Source: Voacanga thouarsii
Taxonomy: Eukaryota; Streptophyta; Magnoliopsida; Gentianales; Apocynaceae
Direction: 5' to 3'
Assembly: GCA_026120185.1 (NCBI GenBank)
Contig: JANUWF010001491.1
Coordinates: 3,162,001-3,226,000, forward strand
Length of the DNA: 64,000 nt
Part shown: positions 1 to 9,948 of the stretch, one piece after another
Numbering within the stretch: position 1 is the first letter of the stretch
How the letters are laid out: each line of letters begins with the position of its first letter
Translations under genes and position numbers: made by a program
The notes under the pieces: model-generated
What the model was told of the DNA's origin: nothing
Seen by the model: the letters and a program-made list of their open reading frames with translations, nothing else
The model's database searches: none

Positions 1-203
1 TCTCTTCTTTCGTACCACTTGTGTTTAGGCATCATTTACCCTATTTCTGATAGTATTTGGGTGAGTAGAAATGATGCTCAAATCTAAGAGTCTAATCACC
101 TCGCCTTTTACCCTAATCCATGCAAACCCTCCACAGTCATTTACCCTATTTCTCATATGCATTTTGGTGCCGTCATTTAACACAAGTGGTACCAAAGAAG
201 AGA
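1..203. repeat. Imperfect inverted repeat, arms 1-25 and 179-203
   Basis: The left arm begins TCTCTTCTTT and the right arm ends AAAGAAGAGA. The arms pair over about 25 bases with one or two mismatches and flank the inverted pol patch. Confidence 0.7.
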
Positions 204-320
204 GGAATGACTGTGAGCCCAAATGAAAAGAATGAGTTGATCCTAATAGGATTGGTAACTGGTTGAAGGGTTTGCATTGATTATAGGAAGTTAAATGAGG
301 CAACTAGGAAGGACCATTTT
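1..320 (+). pseudogene. pol: Ath-1 pol fragment (RT N-terminus), locally scrambled
   Basis: This is the left visible piece of an Athila-like Ty3/gypsy pol. Bases 205-320 read in sense as the start of reverse transcriptase (GMTVSPNEKNELI, then VCIDYRKLNEATRKDHF, with one in-frame TAG after LVTG). The same order is seen in Ath-2 on the minus strand at 45600-45760. Bases 28-65 are also sense pol, but 66-115 match the minus strand (VKGEVIRLLD), so an inverted patch is inserted. The reading resumes after the solo LTR, at 3781. Everything 5' of this (LTR, gag, protease) lies outside the window. The assignment is firm; the history of the rearrangement is inferred. Confidence 0.8.
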
Positions 321-570
321 TGTAATACCCCATGTTAGACCGTCTTTGGTAAGTGGGGGAAAAGTCATACATGTCATATTGAGTTATACCACATTTGATT
401 ATTTGAATTATTTTTCATAAAATATTAATTTGTCGTTGCATGAATTAATTTGCTCTTGAAGTAGTTGTGGTAGTAGAGTTTTATTTTATTGAAGGGGATT
501 TGTTAGAAAAAGGGGTGGAGTAAGTGAATAAGCATTAAAGGAATTTATTAAGATAATATATGCCAAGAAT

Positions 571-645
571 TAAGGTGGTTTAGTGGATAGAGCTTAGTGT
601 GTGTTCTTTGATAGGCTTGAGTTCGAATCCTAGCTATCTCAAATT
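571..645 (+). other. tRNA-like module in Tek-D LTR
   Basis: An A-box-like TGGTTTAGTGG lies at 576-586 and a B-box AGTTCGAATCC at 620-630, 34 bases apart, which is normal tRNA spacing. No clean anticodon stem is evident, so this is tRNA-derived rather than a tRNA gene. The A box begins 255 bases from the LTR start. Confidence 0.6.
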
Positions 646-1221
646 CTTTCCTTTCTTTTATTTTCCTTCTACGCTAATTTTCCCTAGCTTTGGATGAAAT
701 TCTCAAGGTTTTGGAAACTAATTTCTTAAAAATTTTGGTTGTGCTTTATCCTAAAAATTAGTAGATTAAAATTCTGATTCTAATATTCTAGCATAATCTT
801 TTTTTTTTTTTTAGAAAATAGAAGGCCAAGAGCTGATCTAAATGAGATGTTTGACCCTTGGATTAAGCAAGGGTTTCGAAATATTGAAGAGGAAAAAGGA
901 AGGGAAAAAATCAGTAGTTCAAGGATTAGGAAACCAGAAATTTTCTTACCAAATATCTATTTAATGGTTGTTTAAAAAGTGCTCAAATTAAGGTAGGGGT
1001 TTAATTAATCTATTCCCTAAATAGATAACCTAATTCCTCTCTACGGTTTTCTGGACGAACTCCCTCTTAGTATCCGCCACGTAGGGTAAAGACAACTTAC
1101 CTAAAAAACTCCCAAAACCTAGCTAGGATTGACCAAGAAAACCCTAACCAATTAGAACTTGATTTCAGCTAAAAGGAAACCAGAATTTCAGCTCCATGGC
1201 CTCCAGAATTTCATCACTGTT

Positions 1222-1232
1222 CACACACACAC

Positions 1233-1270
<38 letters not shown>
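1222..1270. repeat. (CA)n microsatellite
   Basis: About 24 CA units with one G interruption near 1237, in the A/C-rich part of the Tek-D LTR. Confidence 0.97.
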
Positions 1271-1272
<2 letters not shown>

Positions 1273-3780
1273 AAGAAATTTCTAGCCCAAAGCCTACACC
1301 AAAAACCCCTCTAACGGCCCAACAAAAACAGCTACACAAAACCCTAATCTTTCCCTTCCTAATCTCATCCAAGAAGCAGCCATAAAATCAGCATCTTTCC
1401 TTCTTCTTTCCCTCTAGATTTTTGGCCACCTTCAGCCCTAATTCACCCATAAATTCCAGAACAAAATTTGCACAAAAGTTCCCTAGCTATCAAGCAGAAA
1501 AATAGCTGCACAAAGGCCCATTCTTCCTTTCCTATTTTCGTTATTATAGGGACCCAATACCAATCAGATTTTTCTTCCTTTTTTTTGTCCAGAATCTCGG
1601 CACCCTCAACTTCTCAAAAACAGCAGCAATCAACCATAATTCCCCTCCTTTATCTCGGCAGCCATAGGGAACACCAAAGCTGAACAATTTCCTCTTGTGA
1701 TCAAGGAACCCTAGCAAGACCAAAACTTCTTCAAACACCTAAACCCTAAAGCACCTCAGCTTAACCTATCTTCTTTATTAAATAGCCTCGAACAAACCTT
1801 AAACACCTCATTTGCTCAGAATTCCAGCCGCCAACCCTCTTCCACAGCTAGGTCAAAACAGCACCCAAAACTTCATTAAAGCTGAAAACCAACTCTAAGG
1901 TAAGCAACTCCTCAACTCCTCATCAACTCCTCTTCAATTCTTCTGATTTCTTCTCCTAAATCTCGATCAAAAAGGACAAATTTACCCTATCTCTAGTGAC
2001 CTTCGAACCAAGAAAGCCAAAAGGTGAGCAATTGACTCTCTCCCTCAAGCGAACCCAAGCAAGCATCAAAGGCACCACATTTGCTCTTGTTGTGCCACCT
2101 AAGAGGTAATTGAAGCTTAACCCCTCTAAATTAGATTAGGATGGAATGTATGGAGGGAATAATATGCATGAAGCCTAGCATGGAAGCATGATTTGATTTA
2201 GAATGCTAAGTTTAATAGTGTAATATGATGAACTAGGCATATATAGTATTCAACATGGATAAATATTGTTATGATGGTCTAGATCTCGTGTATATGGAAC
2301 AAAGATGAGATCTTTTGATGCAATTAGAGTTCATAAATGGTGTTAATCATAATTGAGTATGGAAGTCGTTATGTAGATGGTTTGATTTGTCTATAAGCAT
2401 GCATAATGAAGAGATGTATGATCATAGGTAGCTATGGTGATGATTTAATGAAATAGTCTATCTAGTTGCCATAAATGACTTAGAGGGTTAATATGATCTT
2501 TCGGATTCATGATGCATGATGATAGTGGAATAACCTTTGGGTCCTAATTATAGAATCGTTGATTCTAGATAAGGATGAGAATGAAAGAGAGGATGAACAT
2601 TACTGTGGTTAATTGCTGGGTAAATTCAAGTAAGTCCCTGCATAACTGTTTTGATAAATGATACTTATTTGCAAGCAATTTTTGTAATATTATTTGGAAT
2701 TGATGTCAACATGATGTTTTGGCACAAGCATTGAGCCTTAACTAAAAATGATGAGTTATGCTGGATTGTTGTGAGACTTATATTGGAAACGTGGACGTTT
2801 ATTTTCAAAACGAATTTGCTAAATTTTAATTGTTCAACTTCAAAAATGATTTCTTAAACCATTGTCAAACTATTTGAGAACACTATTACGAAAAATCACG
2901 TTTTGCAATCAAATTAATTAAAGACTTTCGGAAAAAGAAAAATGAATATGTCCCTATTCGGGTAGCATTGAGTACTCAGCGGGGGTAGGCTAGTAGTACT
3001 AGTCTTGAAGAGTAAGAGCGAGTTTTCTGGCAGGTGGCCACCTATAGAAGATGAACTAAATTTAGAGAGGCAACAGTACTACTTAGTCAGGTCGATCTGA
3101 GCTAGTATATTGGTCCATGTGGACATTGTTGATTCAGATTGGACAATCGAAATGTTGGGTGTAGAGATGGAGGAGTATCTCACCTAGTGGGTGAATTCCC
3201 CACTGCCCTTTGTTAAAAGAATACATTGGGAAGCTATCATGGTGGTAACCATGATATGGATTGTGTTACTATATTGTTGAATCATTTGCTAATCCCTATT
3301 TAATGGATGGTGAATGTGATGAAATAGTGATTTATTGTGAACTGTTTTGGATTAATTAAGCAAGGCTCCTTTGTATGACTATTATTGATGAGATTGGCTT
3401 GCAAACATGATTTTGTGGTTTTGATAAACCTGTATATATGAAATGGTTACAACTGACATTTGCACATACGGGACTTACTGAGATGTCAATCTCACGCTTT
3501 TTATATTGTGATTTCAGGGGATTGTTTTCATTGAGTAGGGCGAAGCTAGGGTTGAGCTCCAATTTATTTCTTTAGTTGTGTTTTAAATTTATTTCAAGAG
3601 ACTCTTGTTAGTTTTGGTTTTCTAGACTTGTATAAGTTTTTCTTTCGGATGTAATGGAATTATTCTTCTAATTTTATTTAGCAATTTTCGTTTATTTTGT
3701 ACCTCGTTATAAAGACCCCTGGTCCTTTAGACAGAGCGACATCCTGCCTTATCTAGGTACCTAGGGTGTGGGGTGTTACA

Positions 3781-4436
3781 AATTTTCTCTCTCTTTTATT
3801 GATCAAATGTTAAAAAGGTTAGCCAAACATGAGTTTTATTACTTTCTAGATAGTTTTTCCAATTACATTCAAATTCCCATAGTACCAAAATATCAAAAGA
3901 AAACCAAATTTACATGCCCTTATGCTACTTTTACATATCGTTGTATGCTTTTTGGTCTTTGCAATGGTCCCAAAACTTTCCAAAGATGTATGCTGGCTAT
4001 TTTCAAAGGACTTGTGGGACATATCATGGAGGTATTTAAGAATGATTTTCCTATTTTTGGTGAATCTTTTTACTTGTGTTTTGCCAATTTGGAAAAGGTG
4101 CTTCAAAGGTGTGAAGAGATCAATCTCATGCTTAATTGGGAAAAAGGTCACTTCTTGGTGCAAGAAGGTTTTGTATTGGCACACAAGATTTCAAGGAAAG
4201 GTATTGAAGTTGATAGGGCAAAAATTGAGGTAACTGAGAAACTCCCTCCTCCTACTTCTGTGAAGGTAATTCAAAGCTTTCTTGGCCATGCAGATTTTTA
4301 TAGGAGATTTATCTTGGATCTCTCAACAATTTCTAAACCTCTTACCTCATTACTTGAAAAGGATGCTATTTTATTATTATTTTTTTTTTGGATGAAAAAT
4401 GTCTCAATGCTTGCAATATGCTTAAAAAGAAATTGA
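3781..4436 (+). pseudogene. pol: Ath-1 reverse transcriptase, main body
   Basis: Continues the RT interrupted at 320. Recognisable in order are FIDQMLKRLAKHEFYYFLD, TCPYATFTYRCMLFGLCN, the palm box near 4035 and [16 protein letters not shown]. The catalytic box reads VFKNDF, where the FxDD aspartate pair is expected, so the first Asp is Asn and polymerase activity is not expected. The ORF opens in LTR sequence (MGCYK) and then picks up pol, so its start is not native. It degrades after 4360, where an extended T run shifts the frame. The closest relative in the window is the Ath-2 RT at 45119-46125 on the minus strand. Confidence 0.88.
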
Positions 4437-4439
4437 TAA

Positions 4440-4860
4440 AATCTCCTATTTTAATTGCAATAGATTAGTCTCTTCCTTTTGAATTAATGTGTGATGCAAG
4501 TGACTATATAGTAGGTGCGGTGCTTAGACAAAGAAGGAAAAAGAATTTTTCAACTAATCTACTATGCAAGCAAAACTCTTACAGTGTCACAAGGGAATTA
4601 TACCACAATAGAGAAAGAATTGCTTGCAGTAGTGTTTGGTTTTGATAAATTTTGTTCTTATCTTTTTTTGCCCAAGGTCATTGTGTATATAGATCATTTT
4701 GCCCTTAAATACCTACTAACCAAGCATGATTCTAAGCCAAGATTGATAAGATAGGTTTTATTATTCCAAGAATTTAACTTGGATATTAGGGATAAAAAAA
4801 GGGAAAGGAAAATTTAGTTGTGGATCACTTATCTAGGTTAGAAAATCCCAACCTAGAACA
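4440..4860 (+). pseudogene. pol: Ath-1 RNase H
   Basis: Remnant of the RNase H that degrades RNA in RNA:DNA hybrids during reverse transcription. The reading ELMCDASDYIVGAVL (near 4485-4520) continues after a frame change as [20 protein letters not shown], then [18 protein letters not shown] near 4680-4730. Asp, Glu and Asp residues of the active site are still identifiable, but frameshifts around 4515 and 4755 and stops break it. The matching domain of Ath-2 (44187-45122, minus strand) is uninterrupted, which confirms the identification. Confidence 0.85.
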
Positions 4861-5279
4861 ATTGCCTGAAGAGGACATCAATGACACTTTCCCAAATGAA
4901 CAACTTTTACTCATCAATGGTGAAGTTTCTCAAACACCATGGTATGACGATTTTGCTAACTACTTGGTTGCAAGAATTATTTTGAAATAATTAACGGCAC
5001 AACAAAAGAAGAAATTCCTCTCTGAAGTAAAGTATTACTTTTGGGAAGATCCTTACGTGTTTTGGTGTTGTACGGATCAAATCATTCGAAGATGTGTGGA
5101 TTCCATGGAAAGTACAAACATCCTGAAATATTGTCATGAAGGACCTATGGGGGGGGGGGGCACTACCATGCTAACAACACCGCAAGAAAGGTGCTTGAGT
5201 TTGGATTTTATTAGCCAACACTTTTTAAGGACTTTCGCAAGTTTGTTCAAAACTGTGATTGGGGTCAACGTATAGGTAA
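4861..5279 (+). pseudogene. pol: Ath-1 RNase H/integrase linker and zinc-binding start
   Basis: Degenerate sequence equivalent to the Ath-2 stretch before its integrase. CTDQIIRRCVD, ILKYCHEG and, in another frame, a Cys-rich segment near 5250 correspond to the integrase N-terminal zinc region. A run of 12 G at about 5149-5160 is a frame-breaking expansion. The coding sense continues at 23956 beyond the Tek-C insertion: the codons around CDWGQRI run directly into GNIFKFSK when Tek-C and one copy of GGTAA are ignored. Confidence 0.75.
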
Positions 5280-5608
5280 TGTAATACCCCGCACTTTTAC
5301 CTTTGATTGTCCACTATTTGTAATACAATGAGAATTTATATCAATGGCCAAAATAAACGATGATCAGTGTAATGAAACGAATATTTTGGTATAATAATGT
5401 TTTGTTAGGACTTGGATGTAATTATTAGATTTGTTCTACCCGTACCCTAAATTTTTGGAAGGCTACAATTGTTAATAAAAAAAAATGAGGGTACAATGAG
5501 AAGATAAATTGATTAGTGCGATGAAATGTACGTTTTGATGTGAATTATGTTATTCGGGTTATCGGGGGCATTTTCAACATTTTGACTATGCCTGTGACTT
5601 TGACCGTG
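5280..5608 (+). repeat. Tek-C 5' LTR remnant
   Basis: Aligns by eye with the first ~330 bases of the 3' LTR (19840-20165), sharing the CACTTTTACC and TTATAT-CAATGGCC blocks. Homology then stops inside a run of TTTGAC repeats. About 3.8 kb of LTR, including the expected primer-binding site, is missing. The short TTTGACC-like repeats at the break suggest an illegitimate-recombination deletion. Confidence 0.85.
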
Positions 5609-6270
5609 ACTTTGATAGGAGGTGGAGGTACCTGTGGTCGAGGAATTCAAGAAGGAATTGGAGATAGACACAGAGATACGGGTTTGGTGGCACCCTATTG
5701 TAGATGGAGATGAGGGATTTAATGCAGTCGAGTCCTATATGGGTTATACTAATTCAGGACCTCCCATTTCGAATAGCAATGATGAAGAGCGGGTAGATGA
5801 GATGTAGATATATGTAGTGGGATATGTATAGTTCGGCCAGTGTATATGAATGTGTGCTTGGCACATATATTTTGTATTGATTTTGTGATAGATGAGAATG
5901 AATATACGTTATGTTCTTGCTATATGCATTATGCCCCTGCTTGTGTTGATAGTAAAACCTTATGAACTGCACTGAAGCCTCCTAAATGAACTTCTAGATG
6001 ATTATCGCGAACTACTCCAAATAACACTAAGCCAATGGTAGAGGAACGACCTGTGGAAGGTTCCCATCTTGTAAATTTTGATTATCCTATGTTCTAAACA
6101 TTCTAGAAAAAGATTGATACCATTTGACAGTTGATTAAGACCATTACTAGAGCCAGTAAGAATGCTGGAATAAAAGAGAATAAATTAAAATGGATTCCGA
6201 GGTATGAGTTAGAAAAGATTTGGAGGACCCCGATGGCAGAAGAAAGGAAAGATGCAAATGAGGGGAGGCC
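5609..6270 (+). pseudogene. Tek-C leader and gag remnant
   Basis: A short open stretch at 5622-5807 codes for an acidic 61-residue peptide (starts MEVPVVEEFKKE, ends NDEERVDEM). It lies where Tek-A has its acidic leader ORF and may be a 5'-truncated counterpart, but I see no clear residue alignment. From 5810 to 6270 only faint gag-like sequence survives, with no open frame. Most of gag, including the capsid-like domain, seems to be deleted: the gap between leader and zinc region is several hundred bases shorter than in Tek-A. Confidence 0.45.
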
Positions 6271-6924
6271 CGACTTGAGAACAACCCTCTTTTAAATGCT
6301 TTAACCATAGGAAGGTAGGACTTAAGAGTTTCAATTGCCCCCACCCTCAAAGGATAGATAGATGGAGTTGGACCGGGAAGAATTATTTGAGGACAGAGGT
6401 CAGGACTAGGAAGAAGGATCTCAGAACAAGCTTCTACCTCTAGAACCAGACCTGCTAAACCACAAGTGAATGCTCAAGTGGTTGCCTTAGAAAAGATGGA
6501 TAATCATGCCACAGTAGTGGAAGATATGCTTCTTATTTTTGAATCATGATGCTAAAGTATTGATAGATCCCGGCTCTACGCATTCATTTGTTGCCAATCT
6601 ATTTCTTGATGCTATGGTTTAAAAGGGGAAGAGATTTCATATGAAATGCTTGTCAGTATCCTATTAAGCAAATGAATAATAAGAGAACATAACAAATGTA
6701 AGATCTTGGTAGGAAATGAAATATTGGGAGGAGATTGTATATGTTTTCCTATAGGGGACTACGGAGCTATCTTGGACAAGAATTTGCTATCCTAGCATCA
6801 TGCTCAAATTGACTGTAAACCTAAGGTAGTACATTTTAGTTGGCCTTGGAAACCTATATTCGAACTTTTAGGTGAGGCGGGAAGGAAAAATAATGCTTTC
6901 GTATTGGGACTCAAGGCCTGAAAA
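6271..6924 (+). pseudogene. pol: Tek-C gag zinc region and protease remnant
   Basis: Near 6285-6345 a degenerate CCHC-like knuckle reads KCFNHRKVGLKSFNCP. At about 6555-6600 the aspartic protease motif LIDPGSTHSFVA is intact in one frame. This is the retroviral-type protease that cleaves the Gag-Pol polyprotein. The downstream half of the protease (up to the usual ILGMDWL region, near 6770-6795) is visible only in pieces, with stops. The identical IDPGSTHS box is present in Tek-A at 11418-11441, supporting a shared lineage. Confidence 0.75.
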
Positions 6925-7930
6925 ATGATTAGGAAATGGTGCACTGGATACTTGGCTTATATGATGAATAAGCTGGGAGAGGTTAAGAAACCCGAATATG
7001 TCCCTGTAGTGAAGGAGTATTTAGATGTTTTTTCGGCAGAATTGAAGGAGTTACCACTGGAGAGAGAAGTAGAGTTTTCCATTAATTTAGTGCCATCAGT
7101 AGAACTAGTTTCAAGAACTCCTTATACAATGGCACCTACAGAATTATAGGAGCGCAAGAAATAATTACAGGAATTAATGGAGCAAGGATTCATTCGGCCT
7201 AGTACTTCACTTTAGGGAGCACCTGTATTGTTTGTTAAGAAGACGGATAGGTCACTATGGATATGTATAGATTATTGAGGGTTGAATGTAGTGATGGTAA
7301 AGAATAAATATCTATTGCCTACGGTTGATGAATTGTTTGACCAGTTACAAGGAGCAGGATGTTTCTCGAAATTAGACTTGAGCCAAGGATATTACCAAGT
7401 TCGGATTCAGGAAGAGAATATACCAAAAACTGCATTTAACACATGATATGGGAATTTTAAGTTTGTAATGATGTTCTTTGGTGTTACTAAAGCCTTGCTA
7501 TTTTCATGGACGTAATGCACCGGACGTTTCGGCCTTACACAAATAGTTTTGTGTTATATTCCTAAATGATATCCTGGTGTATTCTAAGGATCCTCAAGAG
7601 TATGAACAACACCTTTGGAAAGTATTGGGAAGTTAAGGGAAGCCAAATTGTATGCAAAACTCAATAAGAGTGATTTTAGCTACAAGAAGTAGCATTGTTG
7701 GGACATAAAATATATAAAGATGGGATTATGGTGGATCTTGCAAGTGTTAAAGTGGACTAATTGGACACATCCCAAGACTCCAACTGAAATACGAAGTTTT
7801 TTTACATTAGTAGAATATTATCAGAGATTTATTGAGGGATTTTCTAAGATAGCTTCACCTTTAACTCTTCTCACCAAAAAGAAAGTTCTTTAAGTTTGGA
7901 CCAAAAAGTGTGAGAGAAATTTCTAGGAGC
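6925..7930 (+). pseudogene. pol: Tek-C reverse transcriptase
   Basis: Starts with the protease-RT linker (VKEYLDVFSAELKELP, EVEFSINLVP). RT blocks follow: FIRPSTS near 7190, [34 protein letters not shown] and KTAFNT. Stops occur in several blocks, for example after PTEL at 7147-7149. The catalytic box near 7560-7580 reads FLNDILVYSK, with Asn replacing the first of the two catalytic Asp residues. At least one frameshift occurs around 7490-7540. The thumb region continues degenerate to about 7890. Synthesis activity would be lost even without the stops. Confidence 0.85.
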
Positions 7931-8370
7931 TAAAGAGAAGGTTAAGTTCTGCTCCTGTTTTGGAATTGCTAATGATGGATAAACCTTATGAGGTGAACAT
8001 AAATACGTCAAATGAGGGTTGTGTGGAGTATTGATGCAAGAGAGAGAGATGATAGCTTATACCTGTAGGAAATTGAAACGCCATGAGGAAAGTTATCCTA
8101 CACATGATATGGAGTTAGATGCTATTGTGTTTGCCTTTAAGAAGTGGAGATATTATTTGTATGGGGATGAGGTTGAAGTCTTCACCGATCATAAAAGTTG
8201 AAGTATGCTTTTACTCAGAAGGATTTGAACATAAGGCAACGTCGGTGGATGGAAATTTTGGAGGAATTTCGATGTCCAATTAAACATCATCCTGGAAAAG
8301 TAAACACAGTATCAGATGCCCTTAGTAGGGAGGCAAATTTATCAGCTCTTTGGATGTTATGAATTCCAAA
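7931..8370 (+). pseudogene. pol: Tek-C RNase H
   Basis: The open segment 8019-8201 reads [40 protein letters not shown] and VEVFTDHKS. The conserved Glu ([11 protein letters not shown]) and Asp (FTDHKS) are retained. The usual TDAS strand just upstream, near 8005, is degraded. A stop follows HKS and one base is lost nearby. Downstream, HHPGK and DALS, which normally end this domain in Ty3/gypsy pol, are visible at about 8287-8325. Confidence 0.85.
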
Positions 8371-9014
8371 ATTGGAAGCCTTTGCAGTAAACGGAGAAAT
8401 AAGGATGAGTAATATCTCCACTCAACCTACTTTCTTACAACAATTAAAGGGAAAGCAAGAAAAAGATGAAAAGTTGCAAAAGTTAGTACAATAGGAGGCG
8501 AAAAAAGGGGGAGACGTTTTTCAAAAGGACAATGATGGGATCAATTGTTACCGAGATAGCTATTGTATTCTAAAACAATCTATAATAAGACAAGATATTT
8601 TAATGAAAACATATCGAAATAAGTACACCATCCATCCAAAAACTGTAAAGGTATCAGGACTTGAAATAGCATTATTGGTGGATTGGTAAGAAGAAGGATA
8701 TTTCAAACATTGTAGCTCGATGTTTAATTTGTCAGTAAGGGAAAGCCGATCAGCATGGCCTGGAGGGTTACTACAAACATTACCTACTCCATCATGGAAA
8801 TAGGATGGGATTACTATGGTCATTACAGGAATTACCTACTGCAGTAGGACAGCAAGATACTATATGGGCAATAGTCGATTGACTGATTAAGTCTACTCCT
8901 TTCATTCTCACCAACCAATGGGATTCTTTAGAGATGTTAAGTAAAATCGATATAAAGGAAGTAATTAGACTTCATGGAGTGCGAGGACCCTATGGTATTA
9001 TGTCAGACCGAGAT
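8371..9014 (+). pseudogene. pol: Tek-C integrase, N-terminal part
   Basis: Contains the HHCC zinc region in broken form (YRNKYTIHP near 8610-8640) and part of the catalytic core in shifting frames. It ends with EVIRLHGVRGPYGIMSDRD at about 8958-9014, the second catalytic Asp segment. Tek-A is inserted directly after it. The remainder resumes at 18954 (LRFTSKFWTKMQ), so the two halves join across the insertion once the GAGAT duplication is discounted. Confidence 0.85.
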
Positions 9015-9385
9015 TGTGAAACCCCAGCTAAAGCTAACCTTAGAGTAAGGGGGTTGGGATGCATATCATATTTTCTTGCATGCATAAATATATTTTCATA
9101 TGATTTTACGTGCCTTGGAGAAGCTGGGAATGAGTAGCTAGTTGTTGCCTGCCTTGGAAGATTTTCTGATATTTATTTTGTGTAATGCTTTGGGAGTTGA
9201 GAGTAAACAATTTCTATTTTGAATTTGTTTTTGAATTATTGGATTGTAATATGTTTTAAGTTTTAAGTTTTAAGTATTATTTTATTTATATTATTCTGAT
9301 TGTGTGACCTAGTTATAAAGACCCCTTGTCATTTGGTCGGGGCGACATCCCCGGCCTTGTTAGGCCTAGGTAGTAGGGTGTTACA
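9015..9385 (+). repeat. Tek-A 5' LTR with large internal deletion
   Basis: The first ~105 bases match the LTR start and the last ~260 match the LTR end (from AATGAGTAGCTAG). The intervening ~3.8 kb, present in the 3' LTR, is absent; the junction is near 9119-9126. The deletion removes the tRNA-like module and most upstream LTR signals but keeps TATAAAG at 9314-9320. Confidence 0.93.
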
Positions 9386-9387
9386 AG

Positions 9388-9400
9388 TGGTATCAGAGAC
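9388..9400 (+). promoter_or_regulatory. Primer-binding site (initiator tRNA-Met type)
   Basis: TGGTATCAGAGAC begins two bases after the LTR end. It matches the common plant iMet primer site TGGTATCAGAGC except for one inserted or changed base near its 3' end. It would prime minus-strand DNA synthesis. Confidence 0.88.
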
Positions 9401-9426
9401 TAGGTTTAGAAAAATATTGATAGTAT

Positions 9427-9948
9427 ATGTTCTATTTATTTAAGATTAAATCTTTATCTAACAAATCTTGTTTATGTTGTAGGATGGTTAGAATGCTTAG
9501 AACCGCGAGGAAGGGGCAACAGTGGCATCCTCCTATTCCTATTTACCCAGAAGACCTTCCAGTTACCCAGCCTGCACCTCAGTCAGCTATCCCTTTGGAG
9601 GATAACAGTGATGATGAGGTCCTAATCCATGAGCCACCCCCAATCCTCGTAATAGACATAAGTTCTGACAGTGAAAATGAGGTGATAGCCGTGGAGCATG
9701 TACCCTACCCTTATAATCCCGTAGTGGACTTATCAGCAGATAGTGATGACCTGGGGGAGATAGATTATAAGTCTCCACCTATGCCTTCTTTCATTCCTCC
9801 TCCCAGCCCAGTTGAGCTCGGGGAGAGTTCTAGGCGCCCCGGGAAGGAGCCAATGGAGGGGTTTGCCAGTAGGGTTGGGGTAGACTTTTCTAAGAACTCT
9901 GGGAGATGGTTGTATGAGGCTGATTTTGAGGATTCTGATGAAGACTAG
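9427..9948 (+). CDS. Tek-A leader ORF: acidic protein with two SUMO-interacting-like motifs
   Basis: An uninterrupted 173-codon frame between the primer site and gag. I do not recognise a family. Met20 (position 9484) may be the real start, since it opens a basic stretch (MVRMLRTARKGQ). The protein is acidic and proline-rich. Two copies of a hydrophobic core followed by acidic/serine residues occur: ILVIDISSDSE at residues 73-83 and VVDLSADSDD at 99-108. Both fit the SUMO-interacting motif pattern (V/I-x-V/I-V/I or V/I-V/I-x-V/I/L next to D/E/S). The C-terminus is also acidic (EADFEDSDED). No zinc finger, protease or membrane segment is seen. It is intact although gag and pol around it carry many stops. 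Function is unknown; an unrelated chance ORF cannot be excluded. Confidence 0.6.
   Translation: MFYLFKIKSLSNKSCLCCRMVRMLRTARKGQQWHPPIPIYPEDLPVTQPAPQSAIPLEDNSDDEVLIHEPPPILVIDISSDSENEVIAVEHVPYPYNPVVDLSADSDDLGEIDYKSPPMPSFIPPPSPVELGESSRRPGKEPMEGFASRVGVDFSKNSGRWLYEADFEDSDED

Larger units (their letters stand above)
321..3780 (+). mobile_element. Solo LTR Tek-D (chromovirus-type, 3.46 kb)
   Basis: Starts TGTAATACCCC and ends GGGTGTTACA, an LTR with TGTAA/TTACA termini and no internal coding region. It interrupts Ath-1 reverse transcriptase: pol stops at KDHF before it and resumes at LSFIDQML after it. The target duplication is imperfect: ATTTT at 316-320 against AATTTT at 3781-3786, so the right border may be off by one base. 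Inside are a tRNA-like module (571-645), a CA microsatellite, a strong donor-like AAGGTAAGC at 1897-1905, TGAGTACTCA at 2969-2978, an acceptor-like TTTCAG ending at 3517, and TATAAAG at 3708-3714, 72 bases from the end. The last block is shared with all the other Tek LTRs. Solo LTRs arise by recombination between the two LTRs of one element. Confidence 0.85.

Noticed and set aside
5057..5275. Glycine-run protein (GGGG) as a small gene
   Set aside because: The run is a 12-G expansion inside degraded Ath-1 pol.
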